64,000 bases of DNA from Terriglobus roseus DSM 18391 (lineage in GTDB: Bacteria; Acidobacteriota; Terriglobia; Terriglobales; Acidobacteriaceae). The notes beneath the pieces were generated by a model, which did not search any database, was not told the DNA's origin, and saw only the letters and a program-made list of their open reading frames with translations. The position numbers were made by a program, and so were the translations under genes. Positions 6,858 through 15,744 of this stretch are shown piece after piece (positions within the stretch are counted from its first letter, which is position 1; each line of letters begins with the position of its first letter). The stretch is from NCBI RefSeq assembly GCF_000265425.1, contig NC_018014.1:1240001-1304000 (forward strand). The letters run 5' to 3'.

Positions 6858-9587
6858 TTGCTTCAGACAGAGACTGCAGAGTCACCACACACCCAGAGCG
6901 AAGCAGAGATTCTTCGGACCTATCACTCCGATGAAGAAAAGGGGCTGACCAATGCTCAGGTCGCCGAGCGATCTCTGAAGTATGGCAGCAACGAACTTGC
7001 GGTAGCCCCATCGGAGCCTTGGTGGAAGCGCTTTGGCCGTCAGTTCGCCGACCTGCTGATCTGGATTCTGATTGCGGCCGCGTTGATCTCTGGCGCACTG
7101 GGCGAGTGGGTCGATGCTATCGCCATCTTGGCGATTGTGCTTTTGAACGGCTTGCTTGGATTTGTGCAGGAGGGGCGTGCTGATGACGCTCTCGTTGCGC
7201 TACGAAAACTGTCTTCTCCGCAGGCGAGGGTAATACGCGAAGGCAAACTCACAAGCGTTTCGGCTAAGACTCTCGTCCCTGGTGACAGGATCGAACTGGA
7301 GACGGGCGATCGCGTCCCCGCAGATCTTCGGCTGCTCGGGGCGGCGGGGCTTCGCGTGGAAGAGGCCGCGCTGACAGGGGAGTCCGTTCCATCAGACAAG
7401 GATCACCGGGTGGTTCTGGATGAGGCAGTGCCACTCGGTGAGCGATCGAACATGGCGTATATGGGAACGTCCGTGGCCGCTGGCACTGCCAGTGCACTGG
7501 TGGTTGCTACAGGCATGAGCACCGAGATCGGCAAGATCGCAGGGATGCTCGAACGCCATGAGATCGAACCGACTCCGTTGCAGGTACGACTCTCTCAATT
7601 AGGCAGGACGCTGCTGTATGTGGTCGTCGGCATCGTCGCGGTCATGTTTGTCGCGCAGGTCGCGCGAGGTGGTCGACTCGTTGATGCGTTCTTGCTTGCA
7701 GTGAGCCTTGCTGTGGCGGCTGTGCCGGAAGGGCTATCGGCCGTCGTCACGGTTGCATTGGCGCTGGGCCTTCAGCGTATGGCGGCGCGCCATGCACTCA
7801 TTCGTCGACTACCCTGCGTGGAAACACTCGGCGCAGTCACGGTCATCTGCTCAGACAAGACAGGCACGCTGACCCGTAACCAGATGACGGTGCAAGAGAT
7901 TGAGTCGGGTGGGGAGCGCTACGAAGTTACCGGGACCGGTTACGAGCCCGTTGGGCAATTTCGCATGGCTAACTCCGAAGGGCAGTCGGCAGAATCGTGG
8001 ACCGTGGTCGATCCCATGCAGCAGCAAAGTCTGCTGGAGGCCCTCAAGGTCGGAGCGTGGTGCAGTCACACGCACGTCGCGCAATCGGACAAAGCAGGTG
8101 GAGGCTGGGAGGTGGTCGGCGATCCCACTGAGGCCGCACTTCTCGTTGCTGCTTCCAAAGCGGGCCTTACCGTGAACGATCGTTTGGAGCGAATCGTCTT
8201 CGAGATACCGTTCAGCTCGGATCGAAAGGCCATGTCGGTAGTCGCTCGCGTGGATGACACAAAGCTCTTCATGTTTACCAAAGGTGCGCCAGAAGTTGTT
8301 CTGGGCAAGTGCACCCAGGAGTACGTCCGTGGTGGGTTACAACTGCTGACGGATGACCGCCGAGAGGCAATCATCACCGCCGCGAATCAGATGGCACAAC
8401 GATCGCTAAGGGTCTTGGGCCTGGCGTCGCGAGAGGCTTTTGAGAGTCACAAACTGGGAGAGACAAACCTTGTCTTTGCAGGCCTCGCTGGCATGATGGA
8501 TCCTCCGCGGGAGGAAGCGGCAGAGGCAGTCAGCCGGTGCCGTTCTGCCGGGATAAGGCCGGTCATGATCACCGGCGATCATCCGGATACAGCAAGGGCC
8601 ATCGCATTGAGCCTCGGCATCATGCGTGTAAAGGAACAGGTAATGCTTGGTTCCGATCTGAATCTGCTGGACGATGCGGAACTTGGTGAGGCCGTATTGA
8701 AAACCTCCGTCTATGCGCGTGTCACTGCTGCGCATAAGCTACGCATCGTCATGGCGTGGCGTGGACGAAGCGAAATCGTCGCGATGACTGGGGATGGCAT
8801 CAACGATGCCCCCGCGATCAAGGCGGCGAATGTAGGGATTGCCATGGGGATTTCCGGGACGGATGTAACGAAGGAGGCTGCTGACATGGTGCTGGCCGAT
8901 GATAACTTCGCCAGCATCGTCAATGCGATCGAAGAAGGTCGAACAATCTACGACAACATCCTGAAGGTCGTTCACTACTTACTGGCAACAAATGCTGGCG
9001 AAGTCCTTTTGATGGTTGGAGCTGCCATCTTTGGTCTCCCGGTACCGTTGGTTGCAATCCACCTCTTAGTGATCAACCTCCTCACGGACGCGTTGCCCGC
9101 GATGGCGCTGGGAGTCGAGCGGCCCGAACCCAACGTGATGCAACATCCACCAAGGCCACCCAAAATACCGATTATCAGTCTCCGAAGTGGGCTACACATC
9201 GTGTATCAGGGTGTATTGAATGCTGGAGTAAGTGCAGTCGCATTCTGGTGGGTCTATCGTGGCCAGGCGGTAAACCTGCTGGCGGCAAGGACCGCTACCT
9301 TCTGCACGATTGCCTTGGCGCAGATGCTCTTTGCTTTGGGCTGCCGCAGTAATCGCTACACGTTTCTGCAACTGGGCTTGTTCACAAACAAGTGGCTGTT
9401 GGCGGCGTTTGCAGTCTCTTCAGGTCTGCTCGCTGCGATCGTCACAATTCCGATCCTCCAGCCGGTCTTTCAAATCGCTGCCTTGCCGTTCTTACGTGAC
9501 TGGCTATTGGTCTTCATGCTTGCGCTTCTTCCAGTTACATTTCTGGAACTGGGCAAGTTACTGCAAAGCTATCGCGCAAAGGCCTGA
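6858..9587 (+). CDS. Cation-translocating P-type ATPase, Ca2+/P2A-like
   Basis: A 909-residue P2-type ATPase. An N-terminal cation ATPase domain begins with a YHSDEEKGLTNAQV / YGSNELA stretch. Landmarks are LTGESVP at ~172, VPEGLSAVV in helix M4 at ~289, DKTGTLTRNQM at ~332, KGAPE at ~480, TGDHPDTA at ~570, GDGINDAPA at ~645, and NLLTDALPAMALG in the C-terminal membrane domain. PEGL and the full C-terminal helix set place it with Ca2+, Na+ or Mn2+ pumps. The start is TTG 6858; ATGs at 6802 and 6811 are in another frame. It follows the stress protein block in the same direction and is likely part of the same regulon. Confidence 0.92.
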   Translation: MLQTETAESPHTQSEAEILRTYHSDEEKGLTNAQVAERSLKYGSNELAVAPSEPWWKRFGRQFADLLIWILIAAALISGALGEWVDAIAILAIVLLNGLLGFVQEGRADDALVALRKLSSPQARVIREGKLTSVSAKTLVPGDRIELETGDRVPADLRLLGAAGLRVEEAALTGESVPSDKDHRVVLDEAVPLGERSNMAYMGTSVAAGTASALVVATGMSTEIGKIAGMLERHEIEPTPLQVRLSQLGRTLLYVVVGIVAVMFVAQVARGGRLVDAFLLAVSLAVAAVPEGLSAVVTVALALGLQRMAARHALIRRLPCVETLGAVTVICSDKTGTLTRNQMTVQEIESGGERYEVTGTGYEPVGQFRMANSEGQSAESWTVVDPMQQQSLLEALKVGAWCSHTHVAQSDKAGGGWEVVGDPTEAALLVAASKAGLTVNDRLERIVFEIPFSSDRKAMSVVARVDDTKLFMFTKGAPEVVLGKCTQEYVRGGLQLLTDDRREAIITAANQMAQRSLRVLGLASREAFESHKLGETNLVFAGLAGMMDPPREEAAEAVSRCRSAGIRPVMITGDHPDTARAIALSLGIMRVKEQVMLGSDLNLLDDAELGEAVLKTSVYARVTAAHKLRIVMAWRGRSEIVAMTGDGINDAPAIKAANVGIAMGISGTDVTKEAADMVLADDNFASIVNAIEEGRTIYDNILKVVHYLLATNAGEVLLMVGAAIFGLPVPLVAIHLLVINLLTDALPAMALGVERPEPNVMQHPPRPPKIPIISLRSGLHIVYQGVLNAGVSAVAFWWVYRGQAVNLLAARTATFCTIALAQMLFALGCRSNRYTFLQLGLFTNKWLLAAFAVSSGLLAAIVTIPILQPVFQIAALPFLRDWLLVFMLALLPVTFLELGKLLQSYRAKA

Positions 9588-9674
9588 AGATCGTTAGAAA
9601 ACCGGCAATAAGAAGGCAGGAGGTGGCGCATCGATACGCAAGAACCCTCGGCAAAACCCGCTTCCACCCAGGGG

Positions 9675-10706
9675 TTGAGCGTGTCCTTCAACTGGAAGCA
9701 GCTCACACTCTTCCTGTCTACCGCCGTTGCTCTCGTCCTTTGCTGCATGATCCTGTGGCCGTTTCTCTCTGCAGTGGTTGGTGCGATCACTCTCGCAGTC
9801 GTGACGTACCGGCCCTACTGCTGGCTGGAAAATCGAGTGAAGCATCCCACGCTTGCGGCAGCGCTGGGCGTTCTGACCGTGACGGTGAGCATCATCACGC
9901 CTGCGTTCTTCCTGGTGCAGGAACTCATCCGGCAGGCTCTCTCCGGCGTCAACATGCTTCGCGCCGGACAGCCACAACACAGGCTGATGGAGTTGCTCGG
10001 AAGGCATCCCACGATAGCCACCCGGCTGGAGAATACCGCAAGCCAGATTGATCTGGGGCAGGCCAGTCAGCGCACAGCAAGCTATGTCGCAAGTCATCTT
10101 GCGGGACTGTTGGGAAATACCCTCGGCGCACTGACACAGCTCGTCGTCATGGTCGTCATCCTGTTCTTCCTGTATCGAGACCACGAACTGGCGACTACCA
10201 GTCTGCGCGCGTATCTCCCTTTGGACGCTGCAGAGACCGATCTCTTGCTCGACCATGTCGACGACACAATCTACGCCACGGCACTCGGTCGAGTAGCTGT
10301 AGCAGCTGTACAGGGAATAGTTGCTGGCTTGGCGTTTTGGATACTCGGCGTGGACAGCGCGGCACTCTGGGGGCTTGTGACGGCATTAGTCGCAATCATT
10401 CCCGCAGTCGGAGCAGGCTTGGTCTGGATACCTGTTGCGGTCGTTCTCGGTCTAACGGGCCACTGGATTAAAGCCGGCGTGCTGGTCGCCTGGGGAACCT
10501 TCGTGGTCAGCACGATAGACAATCTGCTCTACCCGGTCCTGGTAGGCTCGCGTCTCCGGCAGCACACGGTGATGGTGTTTCTCTCTGTGATCGGAGCGAT
10601 CGTGCTCTTCGGCGTCCCCGGGCTCATCCTCGGCCCAGTCATTCTCACCGTCTGCGAAGCGCTGCTAAAGATCTGGGCTAAGCAGAGAGGAACCGTCTCG
10701 ACGTAA
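9675..10706 (+). CDS. AI-2E family transporter (PF01594-type permease)
   Basis: A 343-residue inner-membrane permease of the AI-2 exporter family, which includes putative autoinducer and Na+/H+ exporters. It has two or three N-terminal helices, a long soluble central region (~75-150) and a C-terminal bundle with the family's signature stretch from ALGRVAVAAVQGIVAG through NLLYPVLVGSRL. The call rests on this architecture. The start is uncertain: TTG 9675 and GTG 9681 are available, but the strong AGGAGG at 9618-9623 lies ~50 bp upstream, where the in-frame codon at the right spacing is ATC (9630). It is the last gene of the stress/ion block. Confidence 0.85.
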   Translation: MSVSFNWKQLTLFLSTAVALVLCCMILWPFLSAVVGAITLAVVTYRPYCWLENRVKHPTLAAALGVLTVTVSIITPAFFLVQELIRQALSGVNMLRAGQPQHRLMELLGRHPTIATRLENTASQIDLGQASQRTASYVASHLAGLLGNTLGALTQLVVMVVILFFLYRDHELATTSLRAYLPLDAAETDLLLDHVDDTIYATALGRVAVAAVQGIVAGLAFWILGVDSAALWGLVTALVAIIPAVGAGLVWIPVAVVLGLTGHWIKAGVLVAWGTFVVSTIDNLLYPVLVGSRLRQHTVMVFLSVIGAIVLFGVPGLILGPVILTVCEALLKIWAKQRGTVST

Positions 10707-10798
10707 GGAAGGAAGCACCCCCGGACCATCGGCATAACCGATCAGACGGGAAACTATGCGGAAGGCTTGCAGTAACGGGAAACTGAAGCGAACGACGC

Positions 10799-10975
10799 TT
10801 AGGAGGCGTAGATCGTCGAACCCGTGCTGCCGTCGTACGGAGTGTTCACCGTGCCGCTCTTCGTAACGTCGACCACATTGGAAACAATAGCCACAGGCGC
10901 AGCCCACTTGCGAAGAGTCGCCGGAGCCTCAAGCTCCTGCTCATCTGAAATGTTTTGAAAATTCGGATCGATCAT
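10799..10975 (-). CDS. Putative lasso peptide precursor (58 aa)
   Basis: A small gene with a strong AAGGAG site 7 nt before ATG 10975, ending at TAA 10799-10801. The leader (1-39) contains W24-x-x-P27, a variant of the YxxP motif that B1/RRE proteins bind, and Thr38 at the penultimate leader position, a near-universal lasso feature. The predicted core is SGTVNTPYDGSTGSTIYAS: Ser40 as residue 1 and Asp48 as residue 9 would close a nine-residue macrolactam, leaving a 10-residue tail ending in Ser. An alternative Gly41-Asp48 eight-residue ring would put Lys at the -2 position. Two Tyr and several Ser/Thr could accept the sulfate or phosphate suggested by the neighbouring genes. It is the last gene of the operon, 39 nt after the sulfotransferase gene. 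Confidence 0.72.
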   Translation of the reverse strand: MIDPNFQNISDEQELEAPATLRKWAAPVAIVSNVVDVTKSGTVNTPYDGSTGSTIYAS

Positions 10976-11014
10976 CAGGGGGCTCCTTGTGCTGCTTATA
11001 AGTCGGAGTATACC

Positions 11015-11881
11015 TCAGCCATTGGGCGTCGTTGTTCCGTCCACCAGATACCCAAACCGCTGCATAGCCTCAGCATGTCGCTTGCAGATGCGTCTTTGCA
11101 GGTCTTCCGGCAGCTTTCCTTCCCAGCTAAAAGCCTTTCCGGATCGGAAAAACTGTGGCGAGCTGGCAGGCCGCTCTCGAAACCCCTTACTTTCCTCCAG
11201 GCTCCGCAGCTTGTCGAAACTCGCCGCTGTTACGGAGCGCTGTAAATCGGTCTCCGTAAATACAAATTCTGCAAAATGCGCAATACTCCGAAAGAGTGAC
11301 ATGCTGTCCAACAGCAGATCCTCATAGCGCACCGTAATGCAGCGGTATGGTTGGTCCGGGCCAGTCCACCCAAGTACGTTCTCACTCCACGTACCAACGG
11401 CTTCAGGAAAGGGCAAACTCAACTTGTAATCCTGCGACGAAAAGCGAAACGCTGAACCCATCTGCACGACCGCCTGTTCCACGGTCCAGCCCATGTGATG
11501 CGCGAAGGAGACAGCCACATCGAACGGGTGTCTCACCACATGGAGAACAGCCTTCACCTGCTCCGGAGCGTACATCCACGCACCCGCACGGTTGCGTCGC
11601 GCCAGCTCATGAGTCTTCACGATCGCTGGCGACTCCATCAGTGATGTCATCGAAGTATTCACTGACGGCAGGAAATCGTCGATCTCTTCCGCTGTCAGGT
11701 CCGAGGCCTTCGCAGGTGCAAGCTCATCAAAAAGGTTGCGCCTCTGCTGGCCGTAAAAGGCTCCGTCCAATGCATTCAGATCACCCGCGCGGTCTGCATG
11801 CATTAGGCCCTGCAGCACCAGCCGAACCCAGGTGTTACCTGACTTTGGATAACTTGCAACGAGGATTATTTGCTTTGCCAA
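11015..11881 (-). CDS. PAPS-dependent sulfotransferase in lasso-type cluster
   Basis: A cytosolic sulfotransferase of 288 residues. The 5'-phosphosulfate loop is SYPKSGNTW at residues ~10-18, the catalytic region contains VKTHE, and the 3'-phosphate motif is VVRHPFDVAVS at ~115-125; the C-terminal segment has FRSGKAFSW, like the RKG.. PAPS-binding loop. It overlaps the upstream HPr-kinase-like gene by 16 nt and is followed 39 nt later by the precursor peptide. An APS kinase two genes upstream would supply its donor. The likely job is O-sulfation of the RiPP (Tyr or Ser/Thr); sulfation of another metabolite cannot be excluded. Confidence 0.87.
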   Translation of the reverse strand: MAKQIILVASYPKSGNTWVRLVLQGLMHADRAGDLNALDGAFYGQQRRNLFDELAPAKASDLTAEEIDDFLPSVNTSMTSLMESPAIVKTHELARRNRAGAWMYAPEQVKAVLHVVRHPFDVAVSFAHHMGWTVEQAVVQMGSAFRFSSQDYKLSLPFPEAVGTWSENVLGWTGPDQPYRCITVRYEDLLLDSMSLFRSIAHFAEFVFTETDLQRSVTAASFDKLRSLEESKGFRERPASSPQFFRSGKAFSWEGKLPEDLQRRICKRHAEAMQRFGYLVDGTTTPNG

Positions 11882-12711
11882 GCTGCCGTTTCCTCTACGC
11901 TGTCAGCCAGCGCCGAGACAGTCGCCACTCGCGCCCCGTGCAGTTGCCACAGGTTGCAGGCAGTCGCGACCGTCGCGACCGTCTGCATGTGTTGCGCCTG
12001 CACCTGCAGAGCGGCAATCTGAAATGGACGAAAGGCATGCTTGCTCAGTAGGCTCATGCGCTCGGGCAGGGAAGTCACTCTCTCCAATCCGCCTTCCGTC
12101 GTAAGTAACTCGACGACGCTCCCCAACACAACGGTCTCAGGGTGAACCGGCATCTCGAAGTAAAACTTATTCATGTCTTCCCGAACACGACGAAGCCCTT
12201 CGACCGGCACATTGAAGTTGTCACACGTGTCGTGCCACAGCTTTACGCTTGGGTGACTCGGCCACGCCATCGGTGTGCCATCTTTACACTGCACGCGAGT
12301 CGTGTCATCTGCAACCAGCGTCCATCCTCTTCGTGACAGCTCAACGGCCAGCGTAGATTTCCCTGCGCCGGAAGGTCCGCACAAGGCAATTGCTCGATCG
12401 CCGCCTGGCGGTACCAGTGACGATGCATGCAGCGGTAACTCACCGCGTTGATGCAGCAAAGCTGCGCGAGCCGCGCCGTACAGGTATAAGTCCAATGCAG
12501 CAGGATCAACGCCATCGATCGGGCACACTTCAATAGTGTCGCCATTGGTGACGCGATAAGCCCCCACATACGGCACACGCAACAGCAGCGTTCCGCGGCG
12601 AGCCTGCCAGAACGCCGCAAGTCCCACAGCATCTTCCAGGTGCTCCGGTAACGACTCTACCCAGACTCCCTTTGCATCCGGCACGCCGGTTATTTCAAAT
12701 TCGTTATTCAC
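11866..12711 (-). CDS. HPr kinase/phosphorylase-like protein (lasso peptide kinase type)
   Basis: A 281-residue protein whose C-terminal two thirds match the HPr kinase C-domain: LPLHASSL before a Walker A loop GPSGAGKST (~125-133), then RRGWTLVADDTTRV. It lacks the N-terminal domain and the HPr/PTS context of true HprK. Homologues in paeninodin-type lasso clusters phosphorylate the C-terminal Ser of the precursor, and the precursor encoded here does end in Ser. It overlaps the APS kinase gene by 4 nt and the sulfotransferase gene by 16 nt, so the three are translated together. Function is inferred from family and context. Confidence 0.82.
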   Translation of the reverse strand: MNNEFEITGVPDAKGVWVESLPEHLEDAVGLAAFWQARRGTLLLRVPYVGAYRVTNGDTIEVCPIDGVDPAALDLYLYGAARAALLHQRGELPLHASSLVPPGGDRAIALCGPSGAGKSTLAVELSRRGWTLVADDTTRVQCKDGTPMAWPSHPSVKLWHDTCDNFNVPVEGLRRVREDMNKFYFEMPVHPETVVLGSVVELLTTEGGLERVTSLPERMSLLSKHAFRPFQIAALQVQAQHMQTVATVATACNLWQLHGARVATVSALADSVEETAAWQSK

Positions 12712-13304
12712 CGACCCTCCGCACTAAGTTGGAGATGATTCCAGGCGCGCATGCCACCGTAGCGCCCCATGAATGCCTTCATCACTTGTCCCGCGCTGTC
12801 CTCAATCGTTTGGCGGTCTGTGTGGCAATGTACTTCAGGCTCCAGCGGTGTCTCGTAAGGACTGTCGACACCACTCAGGTTGCGGATCGCACCCTCATGG
12901 AACCTGCGATACAGGCCGATCGGGTCGCGCTCTCTGCAAACCTGCAGCGGCGCATCGACGAAGACCTCCATAAAATTAGGCAATGTCTCGCGAGCCAGCT
13001 CCCGCATCCGGCGCAGGGGTGAGATAGCAGCAACCAGCGTCGTAATGCCATGGTGAGACAGCATCTCCGCCACGTACACCAGTCGCCGAATGTTCTCGTG
13101 TCGATCCTCGTCGGAGAAACCAAGATCGGGGCACAGATGCTTGCGCACCCGGTCCGCATCCAGCACCTGGTGCTGGATCGCCGACTGCATCATCTTCGCA
13201 GCCACGGCGGCTGCAAGCGTGCTCTTGCCAGAACCGCTCAGACCGGTGAACCAGATCGTGGGTGCCGAGATCTCTGTGTGATGAGGAAGGGGAGTGGCGT
13301 CCAT
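12708..13304 (-). CDS. cysC: Adenylylsulfate (APS) kinase
   Basis: A 198-residue kinase that phosphorylates APS to PAPS. It shows the P-loop GLSGSGKST at ~23-31, the family block LDADRVRKHLCPDLGFSDEDR at ~48-68 with HENIRR directly after, and the region ISPLRRMRELAR that corresponds to SPFRADRDRVR in classical CysC. VDAPLQVCRERDPIGLYRR continues the family pattern. Placed directly before the kinase and sulfotransferase genes, it appears to be a dedicated PAPS supply for the cluster rather than part of assimilatory sulfate reduction, since no sulfate adenylyltransferase or reductase gene is near. The gene symbol reflects enzyme activity, not pathway. Confidence 0.87.
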   Translation of the reverse strand: MDATPLPHHTEISAPTIWFTGLSGSGKSTLAAAVAAKMMQSAIQHQVLDADRVRKHLCPDLGFSDEDRHENIRRLVYVAEMLSHHGITTLVAAISPLRRMRELARETLPNFMEVFVDAPLQVCRERDPIGLYRRFHEGAIRNLSGVDSPYETPLEPEVHCHTDRQTIEDSAGQVMKAFMGRYGGMRAWNHLQLSAEGR

Positions 13305-13383
13305 TCAAGATTCCTGTTCCCGGAGCAACGGACAAAGTGCATGCTCCACAGTGATCGTATCGCGACGCGTCACACGTCGAGTT

Positions 13384-15279
13384 TCAAACCTGCATCCGGC
13401 GAATGAATCTACCCATCGAAAGCGCGCCTCCAACGGTGTAATTGAACCGGCGGTCCATTGCGTTCTTGTCGCCATTCGCGCCTTCGGTCCAACTCTCCAG
13501 GGCATCACGCATGCGTTTTAGATCCAGAATACGAACAGCTGCCGGCGTGTCTTCGAGGCGATCGAGTTCCTCCAGGAAGAGCGGTACTGCTTCATGGAAC
13601 GTCTCCAGAAAGTCACCGCTCTGCAGGCCACGAGAACGTTCCTGCAACAGCTCCGTGGGCAGGTCATGACGGAAGGCAATGCGGTACAACTCACGGCGTA
13701 TCCCGTTTGACACAAACGCTTCGTCGGGTATCGAGAGAACCAGTTCCACAAGGCCGCGGTCGGCAGTCGGGTCTTCGCGGCGCATGTCAAATGCGCGCCG
13801 CATCCCGGCGTTCACCATGCCCAGTTCGCTTTGCAAAAGCAGGTGCAACCGCCAGCTTCGACCATCCGCATGGTCCATCGCCGCGGCGCTGCCCACCGGA
13901 GATTCCTGCAAAGCAGGTAAGCCCGTTGATTCGTAAAAATCTTGCCGCATCATGCTATTGCTGTAGAGACTCGGCGTCGCACGTGCTCCGCGCATGCGAC
14001 GCAGGTAGGCCAGCGTCTTGGGCCGCGGCATCCATGCGCTGGTGATCAACCGCGGCAGCTTTTCGCCTCGTCGACGACGTACCCGCATCGCCCGCAACAA
14101 AGCCAGCCACTCCCCGCGTTTGCGAAGGTCATACAAACCAAATTGGCCGGTATAACTTCCGGTTTGGTTACCGGCCTGCCCCTCTAACATCGTGCCCACA
14201 CCACGGCCCTGCGCATGCTTGTGAATCGCGTAATACCAGCGCGCGTTGCGGATGAATCCCTGGGGTGCCTCAAATGCGTCCCCAAGCCCATCCAGCGCAT
14301 CCCACCAATCCGCACCATTCGTTGCGATGCGGATGTGTTCCACGTTCTGATACATAGCGGCCACCTTCGCTGCCAGCGGCCATTCATCGGCAAAGCGATT
14401 CTTGACAACATTGCTTGCGTCGACTGCGTACACAGGAGCGGAAGTGTATGCGATAAGCGGACGGTTCTGTTTCGCAAGAGCCTGCGCTGCAAGTGCGGTA
14501 ACGCCTGAGCTGTCGAAACCTGAGCTGAGATGAGACGCGACGAGTCCCTCTGCCGGAAGGCGCAGACTCACCGCCCGAACCATGGCGGCGCGCAGCGCCT
14601 CGGCATATCCCTCGGGCTCGCGCAGTTGCAGCAGCGGCCGGCGAAGCGGGAACCAATACGGCACGCGTTGGGGCGCTTCGCCTTGGCGAAACAGCAGAGT
14701 CGCTGCGCCCGGCACGCCACGGATGCCGCGGTAGATCGTGCGACCCCGCTCCTGCTGCAGACTGAAACGCCGGGCAACCGTGATCTCGTCCAGACTGCTA
14801 TCAACACCAGGCCAGCCAACTAGGCCCCGCGCTTCACTGCTGAACAGAAGATCGCCGTTCGCCTGGCCATAGTGCAACACCCCGCGAGACATCGCATCGC
14901 AACTCATCAACAGGCAACGCCGTACGCTGTCCCAGACAATGACCGCATACTCCCCGTCCAGTGCATCCGGAAAGGTATCGCCCCAACGTCGATACGCCAG
15001 CGCTGCAAGCTCCGCATCGTTCGCCTCGGCATGAACTCCGCCAATACGATTGCGCAACTCCTGCGTCTCAAACAACGGGCCATCGAAGACTGCGAACAAA
15101 CCTTCTGTATCGCCCCGGCCATGATGCATGCATCCACCGTTGACCGCGCCGAAGACAAAGCCGGGGCCGCGTAACAACTGGCGACTGGCGGTCGCGGTGT
15201 AGGCCAGCCGAGCGAGGCTGGCACCGACTTCTTCCTCACGAACCCCTCCCTGAAATGAGAGGGCACCAGCAATCGACAT
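13384..15279 (-). CDS. Asparagine synthetase-like lasso cyclase (C protein)
   Basis: A 631-residue AsnB-like protein: an N-terminal class II amidotransferase fold (~1-190) and a C-terminal ATP-pyrophosphatase/synthetase domain with the P-loop SSGFDSSGV (~250). The glutaminase nucleophile Cys2 is absent (it starts MSIAGAL), so it should not hydrolyse glutamine; lasso cyclases have the same loss and use the synthetase half to adenylate the ring Asp/Glu and close the macrolactam. It is the first gene of the minus-strand operon, 79 nt before the APS kinase gene. A glutamine-independent amide ligase for another product is the main alternative. Confidence 0.82.
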   Translation of the reverse strand: MSIAGALSFQGGVREEEVGASLARLAYTATASRQLLRGPGFVFGAVNGGCMHHGRGDTEGLFAVFDGPLFETQELRNRIGGVHAEANDAELAALAYRRWGDTFPDALDGEYAVIVWDSVRRCLLMSCDAMSRGVLHYGQANGDLLFSSEARGLVGWPGVDSSLDEITVARRFSLQQERGRTIYRGIRGVPGAATLLFRQGEAPQRVPYWFPLRRPLLQLREPEGYAEALRAAMVRAVSLRLPAEGLVASHLSSGFDSSGVTALAAQALAKQNRPLIAYTSAPVYAVDASNVVKNRFADEWPLAAKVAAMYQNVEHIRIATNGADWWDALDGLGDAFEAPQGFIRNARWYYAIHKHAQGRGVGTMLEGQAGNQTGSYTGQFGLYDLRKRGEWLALLRAMRVRRRRGEKLPRLITSAWMPRPKTLAYLRRMRGARATPSLYSNSMMRQDFYESTGLPALQESPVGSAAAMDHADGRSWRLHLLLQSELGMVNAGMRRAFDMRREDPTADRGLVELVLSIPDEAFVSNGIRRELYRIAFRHDLPTELLQERSRGLQSGDFLETFHEAVPLFLEELDRLEDTPAAVRILDLKRMRDALESWTEGANGDKNAMDRRFNYTVGGALSMGRFIRRMQV

Positions 15280-15744
15280 ACAGACCCCGCCTTCGCGATT
15301 CTAACCGGCGTAACTGGTATCGATCGCCGCGCCATGGCGTCGTCCAACGCATGCTTCCGAGCGACGATGATCGATGCAGCACAGAGCCGCGAGCGAGTAA
15401 ATCACACGATCGTTGGATAGTCGTGAAGTTGGTCCCGGTTTGCCAGCTGCGATTCGCCTTAGAGCTACTCATCGAGCCGCGGATCGAATAGGACAGGGCA
15501 TATCAAGGCTCTGAAACCCACAGTATCTATCGCCATAATTGAAGCTGCGAGCCGATAGGACGCATTGCGAAGACGGCAATGGATGTTATTCGACCGAATA
15601 ATCGATCCCGCATTTGAAAGATATCTTGACATGGCACATCACAGTGCCTACGCTGAATTCGCTCCCCAACCCCCAAGTCACGTGCATCCCGCGCGTCACC
15701 CTTACTTTCACTTCGCCTTCAGCGCTTTGCTCGCCTAGGAACTC
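15280..15744. other. Intergenic promoter region between divergent units
   Basis: This 465-bp stretch separates the lasso-type operon (minus) from the collagen-like gene (plus). Codon patterns in all frames are poor and I found no B2 protease, second precursor or RNA gene. The part from 15490 to 15720 is more AT-rich than its surroundings and should hold the promoters of both units. Confidence 0.5.

Noticed and set aside
15280..15744. Possible lasso B2 protease or second precursor
   Set aside because: No frame shows the Cys-His-Asp transglutaminase pattern or a leader/core-like peptide with ribosome-binding site.
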